A stretch of DNA of 64,000 bases from Curvibacter sp. (GCA_020621965.1 JAHRYV010000016.1:1-64000), one strand, 5' to 3'. Numbered from the stretch's first letter, positions 33,072-43,919 are shown. A program made the numbers and translations. The notes: generated from the letters alone by a model not told the origin.

Positions 33072-36000
33072 TCAGGCTTGCAGGGGATTGTCGTCAAACC
33101 AGCGGTACAGCGCGGGCAGCACCACCAGCGTCAGCAGGGTGGAGGAGATCAGGCCGCCGATGACCACGATGGCCAGAGGTTTCTGCACCTCGGAACCCGG
33201 CCCGCTGGCGAACAGGAAGGGCACCAGGCCCAGCAAGGCCACGGTGGCTGTCATCATGACCGGGCGGAAACGCGCCACGCAGCCCTCGCGCACGGCCTGC
33301 ATCACGGCCAGGCCGTCCTCGCGCAGGCGGCGGATGTAGCTCACCAGCACCACGCCGTTGAGCACCGCAATGCCCCACAGCGCGATGAAACCCACCGAGG
33401 CGGGCACACTGAGGTATTCCCCCGTGACGGCCAGGCCGATCACACCGCCGATGGACGCAAACGGCAGCACCAGGATGATGAGCGTGGCCAGCTTGAGCGA
33501 CTTGAACAGCAAAAAGAGCAGGAAGAAGATGGCCAGGATGGTGATGGGCACGATGATGGTCAGCGTGCCCATGGCGCGCTCCATGTTCTCGAACTGGCCG
33601 CCGAAGACGAAGTAAAAACCTTCGGGAAGTTTCACTTCCTTGGCGATGCGCTGCTCCACCTCCTGCACGAAACCACCCAGGTCACGCCCCTCGACGTTGG
33701 CGCCCACCACCACACGGCGTTTGGCGCTTTCACGGCTGATCTGGGCCGGGCCGTCGCGCAGCTCGATCAGCGCCACCGAGTGCAGCGGCACCAGGGCGCC
33801 GTCGGGGGCGCGCAGCAGCAGGTTGCGGATGGCCTCCTCCGTATTGCGCGCTTCGGCGGGGAAACGCACGGCGATGCCGAAGCGGCGCTCGCCCTCGTAG
33901 AGCTGGCTCACTTCCTTGCCGCCGATGGCGGTCTCGATCAGGTTCTGCACCTCGGCCACGTTGATGCCGTGGCGCGCGATGGCCTTGCGGTCGATGTCGA
34001 TGGTCAGGGCCTGCTGGCCCGAGAGGCGCTCGATGCGGATGTCGCGCGCGCCGGCCACGCTGCGCAGCAGGCGCGCCACCTGCTCGGACACACGGCGCAG
34101 CTCGCCCAGGTCGTCGCCGAAGATCTTCACCGCCAGCTGCGAACGCACGCCGGTCACCATCTCGTCCACCCGCTCGGAGATGGGCTGCGAGAGCACGATC
34201 TGCACACCCGGGATGGACGCGAGGCGCTGGCGGATGTCCTCGTCGATCTCGTCCTGCGTGCGCCCGGACTTCGGGTCCAGCAGCACGATGGGGTCGGACT
34301 CGTTGGGGCCAGCCGGATCGGCGGGCGACTCGCCGCGACCCAGCTTGGAGACCACCAGGCGCACACCCGGCACTTCGGCGATGGCCTTCATGGCTCCCAT
34401 CTCCAGGCGGATCGACTCGTCCAGCGAGATGCTGGGCACGCGGTTGATCTGCGGCGTGAGTGCGCCCTCCTTCATGGTCGGCATGAAGGACTTGCCCAGG
34501 AAGGGGAACAGCGCGATGGACGCCAGCAGCAGGCCCACGGCCACCATCAGCGTGCGGCGCTGGTGGCCCAGCGCCAGATCGAGCAGGCTCACATAACGCG
34601 ATTTCAGCCAGGCGATGACCCGGGTGTCGTGGTCGGCGCCGCCCTTGAGGATGTAGGAGCACAGCACCGGCGAGAGGATCAGCGAGACCAGCAGCGACAC
34701 GCCCAGCGCGATCACGATGGTCAGGGCCAGCGGCGCGAACATCTTGCCCTCGATGCCCTGCAGCGTCATCAGCGGCAGGAACACCAGCATGATGATGACG
34801 ATGCCGAACACCGTGGGGGTGGCCACTTCCTGCGTGGCGTCCAGGATCAGGCGCACGCGCGAGGTGGCCGCCTTGGCCTGGCCGAGGCGGTGGAAGACGT
34901 TCTCCACCACCACCACGGTGGCGTCCACCATGAGGCCGATGGCAATGGCCAGGCCGCCCAGCGACATCAGGTTGGCCGAGATGCCGTAGCGGTTCATCAG
35001 GATGAAGGTGGTCAGCGGCGCGATGACCAGCGTGGCCACCACGATCAGGCTGGAGCGCACGTCACCCAGGAAGATGAAGAGGACGACCACCACCAGGAAG
35101 ATGCCTTCGATCAGCACCTTGCCCACGGTCCACAGGGCCGAATCGACCAGCTCGGTGCGGTCGTAATAGGGCACGATCTGCAGGCCGCCAGGCAGCATGC
35201 CCTTGCTATTGATCTCCTCCACCTTCTCCTTGACGCGCGAGACGATCTGCTTGGCATTGCCGCCGCGCATCATGAGCACGATGCCCGAGACCGACTCGGT
35301 GTAACCGCCCTTGATGATGGCGCCCTGGCGCACCTCGTGGCCCAGGGTCACCTCGGCCAGGTCACGCACGTACAGCGGCACACCGTTTTTCTCGCGCACC
35401 ACGATGTTGCCGATGTCCTCCAGGGTGCGGATCAGGCCGACGCCGCGGATCAGGTACTGCTCGGAGCGCTGCGGCAGGATGCCGCCGCTGGCGTTGGCGT
35501 TGTTCTTGGCGATGGCCTCGAAGACCTGGTCGATGCCCACGTCATGGTGCAGCAGGCGCTCGGGTTTGGCCAGCACCTGGTACTGGCGCACGTAGCCGCC
35601 CTGCGAGTTGATCTCGGCCACGCCGGGGATGGAGCGCAGCATGGGGCGCACCACCCAGTCCTGCACGATGCGGCGCTGGGCCAGCTCGGTGGGCGTGAGC
35701 GCGCGCTGGCCGTCGTCCGGGTGGTCCAGGGTGTACTGATAGACCTCGCCCAGGCCGGTGGAGACCGGGCCCAGCACGGGGGTGATGCCCGCGGGCATGC
35801 GCGGCGCGATCTCGATCAGGCGCTCCATCACCAGCTGGCGCGCGAAGTAGACGTCGGTCGCGTCGGTGAAAACCAGGGTGATGATGGACAGGCCGCTTTT
35901 GTTGAGCGAGCGCATCTCCACGATGCCGGGCAGGCCGGTCATGGCGATTTCCAGCGGCACGGTGACAAAACGCTCGATCTCCTCGGGCGAGCGGCCCGTG

Positions 36001-36158
36001 GCCTCGGTGGCGATCTGCACCTGCACGTTGGTGACGTCGGGGAAGGCGTCGACCGACAGGCGCGTGGCTTCGCGCAGGCCGAAGGCGCACAGCACCACGG
36101 CCAGCACCACCACCACCAGCCGCTGGCCGAGAGCGGCACGGATCATGGAGGTCAACAT
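33072..36158 (-). CDS. Heavy-metal efflux RND transporter (CusA/CzcA family)
   Basis: 1028 residues, standard for HME-RND pumps, with 12 membrane helices and two large periplasmic loops. Helix 4 reads GGLAIAIGLMVDATVVVVEN: the central Asp and Glu are kept, but the first Asp of the CzcA DFG is absent, a pattern closer to CusA (Cu/Ag) than CzcA (Co/Zn/Cd). It exports metal through the tripartite complex with the adaptor and TolC proteins encoded upstream. GGAG 6 bases before the ATG lies in the stop region of the adaptor gene, so the two are coupled. Confidence 0.93.
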   Translation of the reverse strand: MLTSMIRAALGQRLVVVVLAVVLCAFGLREATRLSVDAFPDVTNVQVQIATEATGRSPEEIERFVTVPLEIAMTGLPGIVEMRSLNKSGLSIITLVFTDATDVYFARQLVMERLIEIAPRMPAGITPVLGPVSTGLGEVYQYTLDHPDDGQRALTPTELAQRRIVQDWVVRPMLRSIPGVAEINSQGGYVRQYQVLAKPERLLHHDVGIDQVFEAIAKNNANASGGILPQRSEQYLIRGVGLIRTLEDIGNIVVREKNGVPLYVRDLAEVTLGHEVRQGAIIKGGYTESVSGIVLMMRGGNAKQIVSRVKEKVEEINSKGMLPGGLQIVPYYDRTELVDSALWTVGKVLIEGIFLVVVVLFIFLGDVRSSLIVVATLVIAPLTTFILMNRYGISANLMSLGGLAIAIGLMVDATVVVVENVFHRLGQAKAATSRVRLILDATQEVATPTVFGIVIIMLVFLPLMTLQGIEGKMFAPLALTIVIALGVSLLVSLILSPVLCSYILKGGADHDTRVIAWLKSRYVSLLDLALGHQRRTLMVAVGLLLASIALFPFLGKSFMPTMKEGALTPQINRVPSISLDESIRLEMGAMKAIAEVPGVRLVVSKLGRGESPADPAGPNESDPIVLLDPKSGRTQDEIDEDIRQRLASIPGVQIVLSQPISERVDEMVTGVRSQLAVKIFGDDLGELRRVSEQVARLLRSVAGARDIRIERLSGQQALTIDIDRKAIARHGINVAEVQNLIETAIGGKEVSQLYEGERRFGIAVRFPAEARNTEEAIRNLLLRAPDGALVPLHSVALIELRDGPAQISRESAKRRVVVGANVEGRDLGGFVQEVEQRIAKEVKLPEGFYFVFGGQFENMERAMGTLTIIVPITILAIFFLLFLLFKSLKLATLIILVLPFASIGGVIGLAVTGEYLSVPASVGFIALWGIAVLNGVVLVSYIRRLREDGLAVMQAVREGCVARFRPVMMTATVALLGLVPFLFASGPGSEVQKPLAIVVIGGLISSTLLTLVVLPALYRWFDDNPLQA

Positions 36159-36161
36159 GGC

Positions 36162-37322
36162 TTACTCCAGTTCCGCGCGCTTGCGCTCGTTGTTCAGATG
36201 GAAGGCGCCGTCGACCACCACCGGCGTGCCGGCGGCCGGGCCCTTGAGCAGCGGACGCAGGCCGCGCGAGGCGGCGCCGAGCTCCACCGGCGTGAGGCGG
36301 AACTGGCCGGCGCCGGCCTGCACGAAGACGTGGTCACGGTCGTTGTCGCGCACCACGGCGGCCTCGGGCACGGCCAGCTGCTGGCGTGCCTGGCCGATGA
36401 TGCGCAGCGTGGCCAGCATCTGGGGCTTGAGCGCGCGGTCGGTGTTGTCGACCTGGGTGCGCACGGTCAGGCTGCGGGTGTCGGGCGCGATGGTGTCACT
36501 GACGAACACCACCTTGCCGCTGAAGCGGCGCTGGCCCAGCGCCGGCACGCTGATCTCGACCTGCTGGCCAAGCTTGACGGAGGCGGCGTCCTGCTCGGGC
36601 AGCGCCCCCACGACCCAGACCTTGGAGAGGTCGGCCACGGTGAACAGCGGGTCGCCCGGCTGCGCCACCTGGCCCTGGCTGATCTTGCGCTCCACCACCA
36701 CACCCGAACGCGTGGCGATGATGCCGGCAAAGGAGCTGAGCTGGCCTTTCTCGCGCAGGCGTTCGAGCTGCGCCTGCGGCACGCCCAGCAGCTGCAGCTG
36801 GTCGGCGGCGGCGCGCAGCTCGGCGCGCGCGATGGACAGCTCGGCCTCGCGGCGCTGCAGTTCGGCCGAGCCGATCACGTCGGCCTGGATCAGCAGCCGG
36901 GCGCGCTCCACCGCCCGCTCGGCCTGGGCCGTGGCGGAGTGCGCGCGCAGATAGGCCAGCTGGGCGTTGGTCAGCTCGGGGCTGGTGACACGCGCCAGCA
37001 CCTGGCCGGCCTGCACGCGCGCGCCCACCTCGGCAAACACCTCGGTGACGCGGCCGGTGACCGAGGCGCCGATGCGCGTGACCAGCTGCTCGTTGGCTTC
37101 GATGCGGCCCGGCACGTCGCGCTGGGTGTCCAGGGTCTGCAGCGCCAGCGGCGCAACCTGGAAGTTGCGCGCCATCTCGGCGTTGATCACCACCAGGTTG
37201 GGGTCGGTGGCCGGCGCCGCGCCCTGGGGCAGATCCTGCCCCTTGCCACAGGCGGCCAGCAGCGCGGTGGCCAGCAGGGTGAGCAGCAGGGCCCGCGGCC
37301 GGGATGTTGTGTACTTGTTCAT
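36162..37322 (-). CDS. RND efflux periplasmic adaptor (CusB/CzcB-like lipoprotein)
   Basis: 386 residues with a lipobox (LLAACGKG), a lipoyl/barrel-sandwich domain (GRVTEVFAEVGARVQAGQVL), a helical hairpin (about 120-190), and beta-barrel domains including VSDTIAPDTRSLTVRTQVD. It bridges the inner-membrane pump to TolC. The ATG at 37322 is preferred over a GTG three codons upstream. The gene lies 19 bases after the TolC-like gene and 3 bases before the pump gene. Confidence 0.9.
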   Translation of the reverse strand: MNKYTTSRPRALLLTLLATALLAACGKGQDLPQGAAPATDPNLVVINAEMARNFQVAPLALQTLDTQRDVPGRIEANEQLVTRIGASVTGRVTEVFAEVGARVQAGQVLARVTSPELTNAQLAYLRAHSATAQAERAVERARLLIQADVIGSAELQRREAELSIARAELRAAADQLQLLGVPQAQLERLREKGQLSSFAGIIATRSGVVVERKISQGQVAQPGDPLFTVADLSKVWVVGALPEQDAASVKLGQQVEISVPALGQRRFSGKVVFVSDTIAPDTRSLTVRTQVDNTDRALKPQMLATLRIIGQARQQLAVPEAAVVRDNDRDHVFVQAGAGQFRLTPVELGAASRGLRPLLKGPAAGTPVVVDGAFHLNNERKRAELE

Positions 37323-37341
37323 GGTGTGCACTCGTGCGGAA

Positions 37342-38634
37342 TCAGGGTTGGGCCGCGTCGCGGCCGGTCAGCAGATCAATCTCGATGGCGGCGGCCTGCT
37401 GCTGGAAGCGCGCCTGCAGCAGGTCGGCACGCACGGTGCGCAGCACACGCTGGGCGTCCAGCACGTCCAGGATGCCGCGCTCGCCATAGCGGTAGGCAGC
37501 CTGCGCCACACGCAGCGCGGCTTCGGCGTCGCGCACGGCGCCGCTGCCCAGGGCTTCGACGCGCAGGCGCGCCATCTCCAGCGTCATCACGGCGGCGTCG
37601 AGCTGCAGCTGCAGCTCGATCTGGCGGCCTTCGAGCCGGGTGCGCGCGCGCAACTGCTCGGCCTGCGCCTCGGCGCGCGGACCGCGTTTCTGGTCCAGCA
37701 GCGGGATCTGGATGCTGGCGCCCACCACGCTTTGCCGGTTGTCGGGTTCGTGCGTGTCGCTGTAGCGCAGTTCGACGCCGGGCCAGCGGCTGGCACCGGC
37801 CTCGCGCACGCGGGCCTGCTGGCGTTCGTGCTCGGCGCGCAGGCTTTGCAGCTCGGGGTTGTGCGCCAGCAGCCGCTCGCGCAACTCGGCGGCCGGCAGC
37901 GCCGGCAGCGGGTCGTCCAGGCTGGCGGCCAGGGTCCAGCCGGCGGGCAGCTGGCCGGCGGCGAGCTGGTTGAGGCGGATGCGCGACTGCTCCAGCGCCA
38001 GCTGGGCGCTTTGCTGGCGCTGGCGCGCGCTGATGAACTCGGCCTCGGCCTTGATGATCTCGTAGCGCGCCGCCTCACCACTGTCCACGCGCACCCGCAC
38101 GCGTTCGCGTGTCTGCTCCAGCAGTGTGAGTTCGTCGCCGGCAGCGCGGGCCTCCTCGATGCGCAGCAGCACCTCGTAGGCGCGCACGCGCACCTGGGCC
38201 ACCACTTCGCTGCGTGTCAGGCCCAGCTGGGCCTCGCTGCTGCGCAGCCCCTGCTCGGCTGCGTCGACGCGCGCGCCGCGCAGCCAGGGGTTCTCGATCA
38301 GTTGCGACACACCCCAGCCGCCAACGTAACCGCTGTTGCCGCCGTTGCTCGGGCGCAGGCGACCGTCGCTGAGCTCCAGGCGCGGATTGGGCAGGGCGCC
38401 GGCCGTGTGGATGCCGGCCTCGGCCTGCTCGCGGGTGCGCTGCGCCATCTGCAGCGCGGGGTTGTGCGTCAGCACGATGCGCACCAGTTCGGCCAGGGTG
38501 TAGGCCGGGCCCACCGGCACGGCCGCGGGCATAGCGGGCGCGACAGGCGCAGGCGGCAGGGTTTGCGCCATCAGGCCGGCGGCCGGCCATAAGAGCAGGC
38601 CCGCCACCCGGTGACGCCAGGTTGTCGATTTCAT
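37342..38634 (-). CDS. TolC-family outer-membrane efflux protein (CusC/CzcC-like)
   Basis: 430 residues: signal peptide (RVAGLLLWPAAGLMAQ), then two OEP repeats rich in long helices, with the repeat cores LVRIVLTHNPALQMAQ and AEAALRVAQAAYRYGERGIL. It forms the trimeric outer-membrane exit duct of the metal pump. GAGGA 9 bases before the ATG at 38634 supports the start over an upstream in-frame extension. It is cotranscribed with the adaptor. Confidence 0.9.
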   Translation of the reverse strand: MKSTTWRHRVAGLLLWPAAGLMAQTLPPAPVAPAMPAAVPVGPAYTLAELVRIVLTHNPALQMAQRTREQAEAGIHTAGALPNPRLELSDGRLRPSNGGNSGYVGGWGVSQLIENPWLRGARVDAAEQGLRSSEAQLGLTRSEVVAQVRVRAYEVLLRIEEARAAGDELTLLEQTRERVRVRVDSGEAARYEIIKAEAEFISARQRQQSAQLALEQSRIRLNQLAAGQLPAGWTLAASLDDPLPALPAAELRERLLAHNPELQSLRAEHERQQARVREAGASRWPGVELRYSDTHEPDNRQSVVGASIQIPLLDQKRGPRAEAQAEQLRARTRLEGRQIELQLQLDAAVMTLEMARLRVEALGSGAVRDAEAALRVAQAAYRYGERGILDVLDAQRVLRTVRADLLQARFQQQAAAIEIDLLTGRDAAQP

Positions 38635-38727
38635 CAAACAAGTCCTCGGAACAGGAGGAGAGAGAAAGGAAGGACAGCGTCGCCGGCCACGGCCGGTCAC
38701 GCCCCCTCGGAAGCTGCGAGCGGAAGG

Positions 38728-39150
38728 TCAGCCCAGGCGGATGGGCGGGCGCAGCAGGGGCTGGCGTTCGGCCTGCTGCGGGGCCGGCTGGGCGGCCGAC
38801 TGCCGCACAACCTGCGGCGGCAGCCCCCAGGCCAGCTGGTAGGGCAGCGCGTCCTGATCCGAGACCTCGTTGCAGACCTGGTCCGCGCCGCTGGCGGGGC
38901 TGGGCAGCGGCTTGACGCAGGTGGCCGGGACGTCCGGCGGGGTCATGGCTGCGGCCATGGCGTCGGCCTCGACGACGGCGATGGCGTGGGCCAGCTCGTC
39001 GCTCGCGATCGGCAGCGTCACAGGCTGGGTGTGGGCCTGGGCCTGCCCCCAGGACCACAAAAGACCGGCCAGCCACAGAAAGGCCAGCGCACGGAGCAGC
39101 CCCAGCCGGCGCGGGGCCGGGCTCAAGATGGAGGATGGGTTGCGATGCAT
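38728..39150 (-). CDS. Exported small protein leading the metal-efflux operon (CzcI-like position)
   Basis: 140 residues with a long N-terminal signal (LGLLRALAFLWLAGLLWSWG then QAQAH) and a Pro/Gln/Arg-rich C-terminus (PQQAERQPLLRPPIRLG). No family is firmly recognised. Its place as first gene of an HME-RND operon, exported and with a Pro-rich tail, matches CzcI-type periplasmic regulators. GGAAGA 6 bases before the ATG supports the start. About 93 bases separate it from the TolC-like gene. Confidence 0.6.
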   Translation of the reverse strand: MHRNPSSILSPAPRRLGLLRALAFLWLAGLLWSWGQAQAHTQPVTLPIASDELAHAIAVVEADAMAAAMTPPDVPATCVKPLPSPASGADQVCNEVSDQDALPYQLAWGLPPQVVRQSAAQPAPQQAERQPLLRPPIRLG

Positions 39151-39247
39151 GGGGTCTTCCTGTAAATCAAGACATGGCCTTGATCTGCAAGAATTAGGCC
39201 AGATTCGGGTTTTCCCGAAGACCCGCAGGGAAATGGGCTGGCCCGGC

Positions 39248-39954
<707 letters not shown>

Positions 39955-39958
<4 letters not shown>

Positions 39959-40725
39959 CGGTTGGCCTCCGCCAGCTCGAAGTCGTCGCCGAGGTAGGCG
40001 CGGCGCACCTCGGCATGGCCGCGGATGGCGGCCGGCGCGCCGCTGGCGATGATGCGCCCGGCCACCAGCACCGAAATGGTGTCGGCCAGGCGGAACACGG
40101 CGTCCATGTCGTGCTCCACCAGCAGCAGTGTCAACTCGCCGCGCAGGCTGTGCAGCAGGACCACCATGCGTTCCGACTCCTCCGGCCCCATGCCGGCCAT
40201 GGGCTCGTCCAGCAGCAGCAGCCGGGCCCCCGTGGCCAGCGCGATGCCCACCTCCAGCTGGCGCTGTTCGCCGTGCGAGAGGGCGCCGGCGAGCGCGTGC
40301 GCACGCCCCTGCAGCCCCACGCGCGCCAGCACCGCGGCCGCCTGCACATAACGCGCCCGCTCGGCGCGCGCTGCGTGCCAGAAACGCAGGCTGGAGCCGC
40401 TGCGCGCCTGCAGCGCCAGCGCCACGTTGTCGAGCACCGACAGGCGCGCGAAGATGCTGGTGATCTGGTAGGAGCGCGCCAGGCCGCGGTGCACACGCTC
40501 GTGCATGGACAGCGCGGTGATGTCGTGGCCGTCGAAGCGCATGGACCCGGCATCGGGTGCCAGCGCGCCCGAGAGCTGCTGGATCAGCGTGGTCTTGCCC
40601 GCGCCGTTGGGGCCGATCAGGGCATGGATCTCGCCGACGCGCACGCTCAGGTCGAGATGGTCCGTGGCGACCAGGCCGCCATAACGTTTGACCAGGCCCT
40701 CGACCTGCAACAACACCGCGCTCAT
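39955..40725 (-). CDS. livG: Branched-chain amino-acid ABC transporter ATPase LivG
   Basis: 256 residues with Walker A GPNGAGKTT, a variant signature LSHGEQRQLE, Walker B LLLLDEPMAGMGPEE and switch His in LVEHDMDAVF. The Ala-Gly-Met-Gly after the Walker B is characteristic of LivG. The start at 40725 overlaps the livM stop (ATGA), so a longer in-frame extension into livM is rejected. Confidence 0.92.
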
Positions 40726-41705
40726 ACCCGCCCCTTGCGCCGCAGCAGGCTCATCAGCCCGTTCGGTGCGGCCAGCACCACGGCCAGCAGCGCGGCGCCC
40801 AGCACGAACTGCCAGTAGATGGTGTAGTGGCTCAGCACTTCTTCGAGCAGCAGGAAGACCACGGCGCCGATGACACCGCCCCACAGATGCCCCACCCCGC
40901 CCAGGATGACCATGACCATGAGCAGGCCCGACTGGCCCCACTGCATCATGGAAGGGCTGACGAAACTGTTCAGGCTGGCCAGCAGCGCGCCGGCCAGGCC
41001 CGCCAGCGCGCCGGCGATGACAAAGGCGGTGAGCTTGTGGCCGTAGACGGCAAACCCCACGGCCTCCATGCGCGTCTCGTTCTCGCGCATGGCCTGCAGG
41101 GCGTGGCCGAAACGCGCATTGAGCAGGCGCCAGACCAGCACGAAGGCCAGCGTGGCCAGCACCAGCGTGGTCCAGTAGAAGGTGCGGTCGCCGGCGAGAT
41201 CCAGCCCCAGGCCCAGGGTGGCCCGCCCCGGCAGCGAGAGGCCGTCGTCACCGCCGTAGGCCTTGGTCGAGATGGTCAGGTAATAGAGCATCTGCGCAAA
41301 GGCCAGCGTGATCATGATGAAGTAGACGCCGCGTGTGCGCAGGCTGATGGCGCCGATCACGGCCGCGAACAGCGCCGCCACCGCCATGGCGGCCGGCCAG
41401 GCGATCCAGGCCGAGCTCACACCGGCCTGCAACAGGATGGCGGCCGTGTAGGCACCCACGCCGACGAAGGCCGCGTGCCCGAAGCTGACCATGCCGCCGA
41501 AGCCCAGGATGAGGTTCAGGCTGGTGGCGGCCAGCGCGTAGATCAGGATGCGCGCGGCCAGGCCGAGGTAGAAGTCGCCGCCGAAGAAAGGCGTGAGCAG
41601 CGGCAAGGCCAGCAGCAGCACAAACAGCGGCAGCGCCCAGCGCCAGCCCAGCGCATGGTCGAGCAGACTGGGCGGCGCCACGCGCTCGAGCACCGGATCA
41701 GCCAT
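40722..41705 (-). CDS. livM: Branched-chain amino-acid ABC transporter permease LivM
   Basis: 327 residues with about nine hydrophobic segments and the LivM motifs NLILGFGGMVSFGHAAFVGVG and GGVGHLWGGVIGA. It forms the membrane channel with LivH. Its start overlaps the livH stop by 8 bases (ATGGCTGA). Confidence 0.9.
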   Translation of the reverse strand: MADPVLERVAPPSLLDHALGWRWALPLFVLLLALPLLTPFFGGDFYLGLAARILIYALAATSLNLILGFGGMVSFGHAAFVGVGAYTAAILLQAGVSSAWIAWPAAMAVAALFAAVIGAISLRTRGVYFIMITLAFAQMLYYLTISTKAYGGDDGLSLPGRATLGLGLDLAGDRTFYWTTLVLATLAFVLVWRLLNARFGHALQAMRENETRMEAVGFAVYGHKLTAFVIAGALAGLAGALLASLNSFVSPSMMQWGQSGLLMVMVILGGVGHLWGGVIGAVVFLLLEEVLSHYTIYWQFVLGAALLAVVLAAPNGLMSLLRRKGRV

Positions 41706-42618
41706 GGGAGGGGAACAGGCCGCGCGGCTTGAAGAAGAGCACGGCGGCCATCAGCACATAGATGAGGATGGAGGCCACCGCCGGGCCGGCGTTGTCGGCC
41801 GCCGCGGGCCCCAGCAGCCGCTCGAAGACCATGGGGATCAACGTGCGGCCGGCCGTGTCGACCACCCCCACCAGCAAGGCGCCCAGCAGCGCGCCGCGCA
41901 CCGAACCGATGCCGCCGATGACGATGACCACGAAGGCCAGGATCAGGATGCTCTCGCCCATGCCCACCTGCACCGCCAGCAGCGGCCCCAGCATGCCGCC
42001 GGCCACCGCGCACAGCGCGGCGCCCAGGCCGAACAGCGCGGTGAACAGCGCACGCACCGGCACACCCATGGCCTGCGCCATCTCGCGGTTCGAGGCCCCG
42101 GCACGCAGTTGCATGCCGATGCGCGTGCGCGTGATCAGCAGCCACAGCCCCAGCGCCACGACCAGGCCCACGCCGATGATGAGCAGGCGGAAAGCCGGGT
42201 AATAAAAACCGTCCAGCAGTTCCACCGGGCCGGAGAGTGAGTCAGGCGGGCTCAGCAGCACCGGCTGCGAGCCCCAGATGAAACGCACCGCCTCGTTGCA
42301 CATGAGCAGGATGGCAAACGTCCCCAGCACCTGCGCCAAGTGATCGCGCTGGTACAGGCGGCGCAGCACGGTGAGCTCCAGCAGCACGCCGAAGATCGCC
42401 GCGCCCAGCACGCCGGCGCCCAGGCCGAGCCAGAAGGAGCCGCTGGCCGTGGTGGCCGCGGCCACCAGGTACGCGCCCACCATGTAAAGCGAGCCGTGCG
42501 CCAGGTTGATCATGTCCATGATGCCGAACACCAGCGTCAGGCCCGCGGCCAGCAAAAACAGCATGAGCCCGAACTGCAGGCCGTTCAAGGCCTGCTCCAG
42601 GAAAAGGATGCCGGTCAT
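41698..42618 (-). CDS. livH: Branched-chain amino-acid ABC transporter permease LivH
   Basis: 306 residues, eight hydrophobic helices, opening QALNGLQFGLMLFLLAAGLT and LVFGIMDMINLAHGSLYM, typical of LivH; a later GGIGSVRGALLGALLVG is the conserved coupling-loop region. It follows the binding-protein gene by 22 bases and pairs with LivM. Confidence 0.9.
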   Translation of the reverse strand: MTGILFLEQALNGLQFGLMLFLLAAGLTLVFGIMDMINLAHGSLYMVGAYLVAAATTASGSFWLGLGAGVLGAAIFGVLLELTVLRRLYQRDHLAQVLGTFAILLMCNEAVRFIWGSQPVLLSPPDSLSGPVELLDGFYYPAFRLLIIGVGLVVALGLWLLITRTRIGMQLRAGASNREMAQAMGVPVRALFTALFGLGAALCAVAGGMLGPLLAVQVGMGESILILAFVVIVIGGIGSVRGALLGALLVGVVDTAGRTLIPMVFERLLGPAAADNAGPAVASILIYVLMAAVLFFKPRGLFPSHG

Positions 42619-42640
42619 CGACTACCGAAAAAACGCCGGC

Positions 42641-43843
42641 TCACAGGCCCGGCATCTTGCACTTGGAGGCGTAGGCGTCGGCGTGGTTCTTGAAGACCGT
42701 GCCGATGGTGCGGTTGGTGATGCGGCCCTTGCTGTCGCTGGTGATGACACGCAGGTAGTAGTCCTGGATCGGGAACTGGTTGGTATTGAACTTGAAGCCG
42801 CCGCGCACCGAGTCGAACTTCGCGGCCTTGAGCGCCTTGTGCACGGCGGCCTTGTCGTCGAGTTTGCCCTTGCTGTCGCGTACGGCAGCGCCGATGAGCT
42901 GCGCCGCATCAAAGCCCTGGGCCGCGTACAGCGTGGGCAGACGGCCGTATTCCTGCTCGAAGGCAGTCACGAACTTCTTGTTGGCGGCGTTGTCCAGGTC
43001 GTGCGCCCACTGCGAGGTGTTGAACATGCCCAGCATGGGGTTGCCCACGGCGCGGATCACGTCCTCGTCACCCGAGAAACCGGGGCCGAAGAGTGTCATG
43101 TCCTTGGACAGGCCGGCGCCGACGAACTGCTTGATGAAGTTGATGCCCAGGCCGCCGGGCAGGAAGATGTAGACGGCGTCGGGTTTGGCCGCGCGCAGCT
43201 TGGACAGCTCGGCACCGTAGTCCAGCAGGTTCAGCGGGGTGTAACTCTCGGAGACGATCTCGCCGCCCTTGTAGAAACGCTTGAAGCCTGCCAGCGCGTC
43301 CTTGCCCGCGGGGTAGTTGGGCGCGATCAGCGCCACACGCTTGAAACCCTTGTCGGCCACGGTCTTGCCCACGGCCTCGTGCTGGTTGTCGTTCTGGTAG
43401 GAGGCGCTGAAGAAATAGGGGTTGCACTGCTCACCGGCCAGCTGCGAGGGGCCGGCGTTGGCGCTGATGTAGAAGGTCTTGGCCGCGAAGGTGGGTGCGC
43501 CCACGGCCAGCATGACGTTGGAGAAGACGATGCCAGTCATGAAATCGACCTTGTCGCGCTTGACCAGGCGGTCCGCCGTCTGGCGGCCCACATCAGGGCT
43601 GGCCTGGTCGTCGGCCACCACCACCTCGGCCGGCAGGCCGCCGAGCTTGCCGCCGTTCAACTTGACGGCCAGCTGGAAGCCGTCGCGGATGTCGATGCCC
43701 AGTCCGGCGCCGGGACCGGAGAGCGTGGACAGCAGGCCGATCTTGACGTTGTCGGCCGCCAGGGCCGGCACGGCCAGCATGGCACAGACGGCGGCGGCGC
43801 AGAGGGTACGGCCCAGCAGGGCAATGGGCGCGGTGGTGGTCAT
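42641..43843 (-). CDS. ABC transporter substrate-binding protein (LivJ/LivK-like)
   Basis: 400 residues with a signal peptide (AAAVCAMLAVPALAA) and the type-1 periplasmic-binding fold: VKIGLLSTLSGPGAGLGIDI, then RVALIAPNYPAGKDALAGFK. It is the first gene of the liv operon and delivers the ligand to LivHM; ligands in this subgroup range from branched-chain amino acids to aromatic acids. AGGAA 6 bases before the ATG fixes the start. It is divergent from an exported hypothetical gene. Confidence 0.9.
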   Translation of the reverse strand: MTTTAPIALLGRTLCAAAVCAMLAVPALAADNVKIGLLSTLSGPGAGLGIDIRDGFQLAVKLNGGKLGGLPAEVVVADDQASPDVGRQTADRLVKRDKVDFMTGIVFSNVMLAVGAPTFAAKTFYISANAGPSQLAGEQCNPYFFSASYQNDNQHEAVGKTVADKGFKRVALIAPNYPAGKDALAGFKRFYKGGEIVSESYTPLNLLDYGAELSKLRAAKPDAVYIFLPGGLGINFIKQFVGAGLSKDMTLFGPGFSGDEDVIRAVGNPMLGMFNTSQWAHDLDNAANKKFVTAFEQEYGRLPTLYAAQGFDAAQLIGAAVRDSKGKLDDKAAVHKALKAAKFDSVRGGFKFNTNQFPIQDYYLRVITSDSKGRITNRTIGTVFKNHADAYASKCKMPGL

Positions 43844-43919
43844 GGTCTTTCCTGTTCTGGTTGGTCAGGCGGGAGTTCGCTGCCAGAATGATAGCGTTCC
43901 ACTGCTCCGTACTTACCCC

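Noticed and set aside
32913-37973. Very long plus-strand open frame (about 1690 codons) opposite the metal-efflux operon
   Set aside because: It is the GC-rich antisense shadow of three strongly supported genes; its product is low-complexity Gln/His/Arg/Ala-rich with no domain and no ribosome binding site.
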